DNA from: Elusimicrobiota bacterium
GTDB lineage: Bacteria; Elusimicrobiota; Elusimicrobia; 2-01-FULL-59-12; JACPXA01
Assembly (NCBI GenBank): GCA_016196785.1
Contig: JACPXA010000029.1
Span: 1-12,521, forward strand
Direction: 5' to 3'
Length of the DNA: 12,521 bases
Of this stretch, positions 12,386 to 12,521 are shown piece by piece. Each line of letters starts with the position of its first letter. The first letter of the stretch is position 1. Both the position numbers and the translations under genes were made by a program. A model generated the notes under the pieces. It was not told the DNA's origin and searched no databases. It saw nothing but the letters and a program-made list of their open reading frames with translations.

Positions 12386-12521
12386 TTAGCGTCCGGTAAT
12401 CACTATGAGACCACAACCAATGCGTCCACCGGCGTTCCCAACAGGCTGACCAAAATCATCGGCCTTTTCGTGTACAATTACCGCTCTGCCACCTACGGCG
12501 TATTTGCTTCCGCTGAGCGAG
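12386..12521 (-). CDS. sodC: Cu/Zn superoxide dismutase, C-terminal end (cut by window edge)
   Basis: Reading leftwards from the window edge, 44 residues are visible before the TAA at 12386-12388. They contain the SodC C-terminal signature: VGGRAVIVHEKADDFG (copper-ligand His and the second-shell Asp, as His120 and Asp124 of human SOD1), then GNAGGRIGCGLIVI (catalytic Arg and the Cys of the conserved disulfide, as Arg143 and Cys146). The loop between these blocks is short (QPV), as in many bacterial SodC. The enzyme dismutates superoxide, usually in the periplasm; the signal peptide would be outside the window. It lies 16 bp upstream of purE on the same strand, so the two may share a transcript. 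Confidence 0.88.
   Translation of the reverse strand, partial: SLSGSKYAVGGRAVIVHEKADDFGQPVGNAGGRIGCGLIVITGR

Noticed and set aside
1..12521. tRNA or rRNA genes
   Set aside because: No cloverleaf with a GTTCRA-type T-loop or rRNA segment was recognised on either strand by eye.

Overview
The window comes from a GC-rich Gram-negative bacterium. The evidence is a lipid A aminoarabinose (Arn) operon, a predicted outer-membrane beta-barrel protein, type IV pilus minor pilins and a periplasmic-type Cu/Zn superoxide dismutase. Dispersed G/C-rich palindromic repeats are scattered through the coding DNA. That combination is common in environmental lineages such as NC10/Methylomirabilota, Nitrospirota and Deltaproteobacteria, but no marker here fixes the taxon. 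All genes lie on the minus strand except the one at 10714-11886.

Layout from left to right. (1) 1-2704: a minor-pilin operon read leftwards. It holds a large prepilin with Ig-like C-terminal domains, a PilW-like prepilin rich in DxNxDG calcium-type loops, and the first 42 residues of a PilX-like protein cut by the window edge. (2) 2712-2798: a well-formed GEMM-I (cyclic-di-GMP class I) riboswitch directly upstream of the pilin operon, with a plausible promoter just before it. This moves the first pilin's start downstream of the longest open frame. (3) 2985-8981: four arn genes with 4-bp ATGA overlaps at every junction, in the order arnC-formyltransferase, arnA dehydrogenase/decarboxylase, arnD, arnT. 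(4) 9090-10608: an MDR-family dehydrogenase and a four-helix membrane protein. (5) 10714-11886: an orphan secreted protein, probably an outer-membrane beta-barrel. (6) 11869-12521: purE, preceded by the 3' end of sodC, a gene fragment too short for a simple ORF search.

The most unusual system is the arn operon. In enterobacteria ArnA is a bifunctional formyltransferase-dehydrogenase and ArnC is separate. Here the formyltransferase is fused to the C-terminus of the ArnC glycosyltransferase and the dehydrogenase stands alone. The gene order otherwise matches arnC-A-D-T. The seam between formyltransferase and dehydrogenase carries a composite palindromic repeat of about 81 bp, with perfect 13-bp outer and 11-bp inner inverted repeats. 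It encodes the last residues of the upstream protein and supplies purine-rich sequence before the next ATG. A related repeat sits at the next junction, and the core of the first repeat recurs in frame inside arnT. arnB, arnE/F and ugd are not in the window.

The second notable system is the riboswitch-controlled pilus operon, which suggests cyclic-dinucleotide control of pilus tip or minor-pilin supply.
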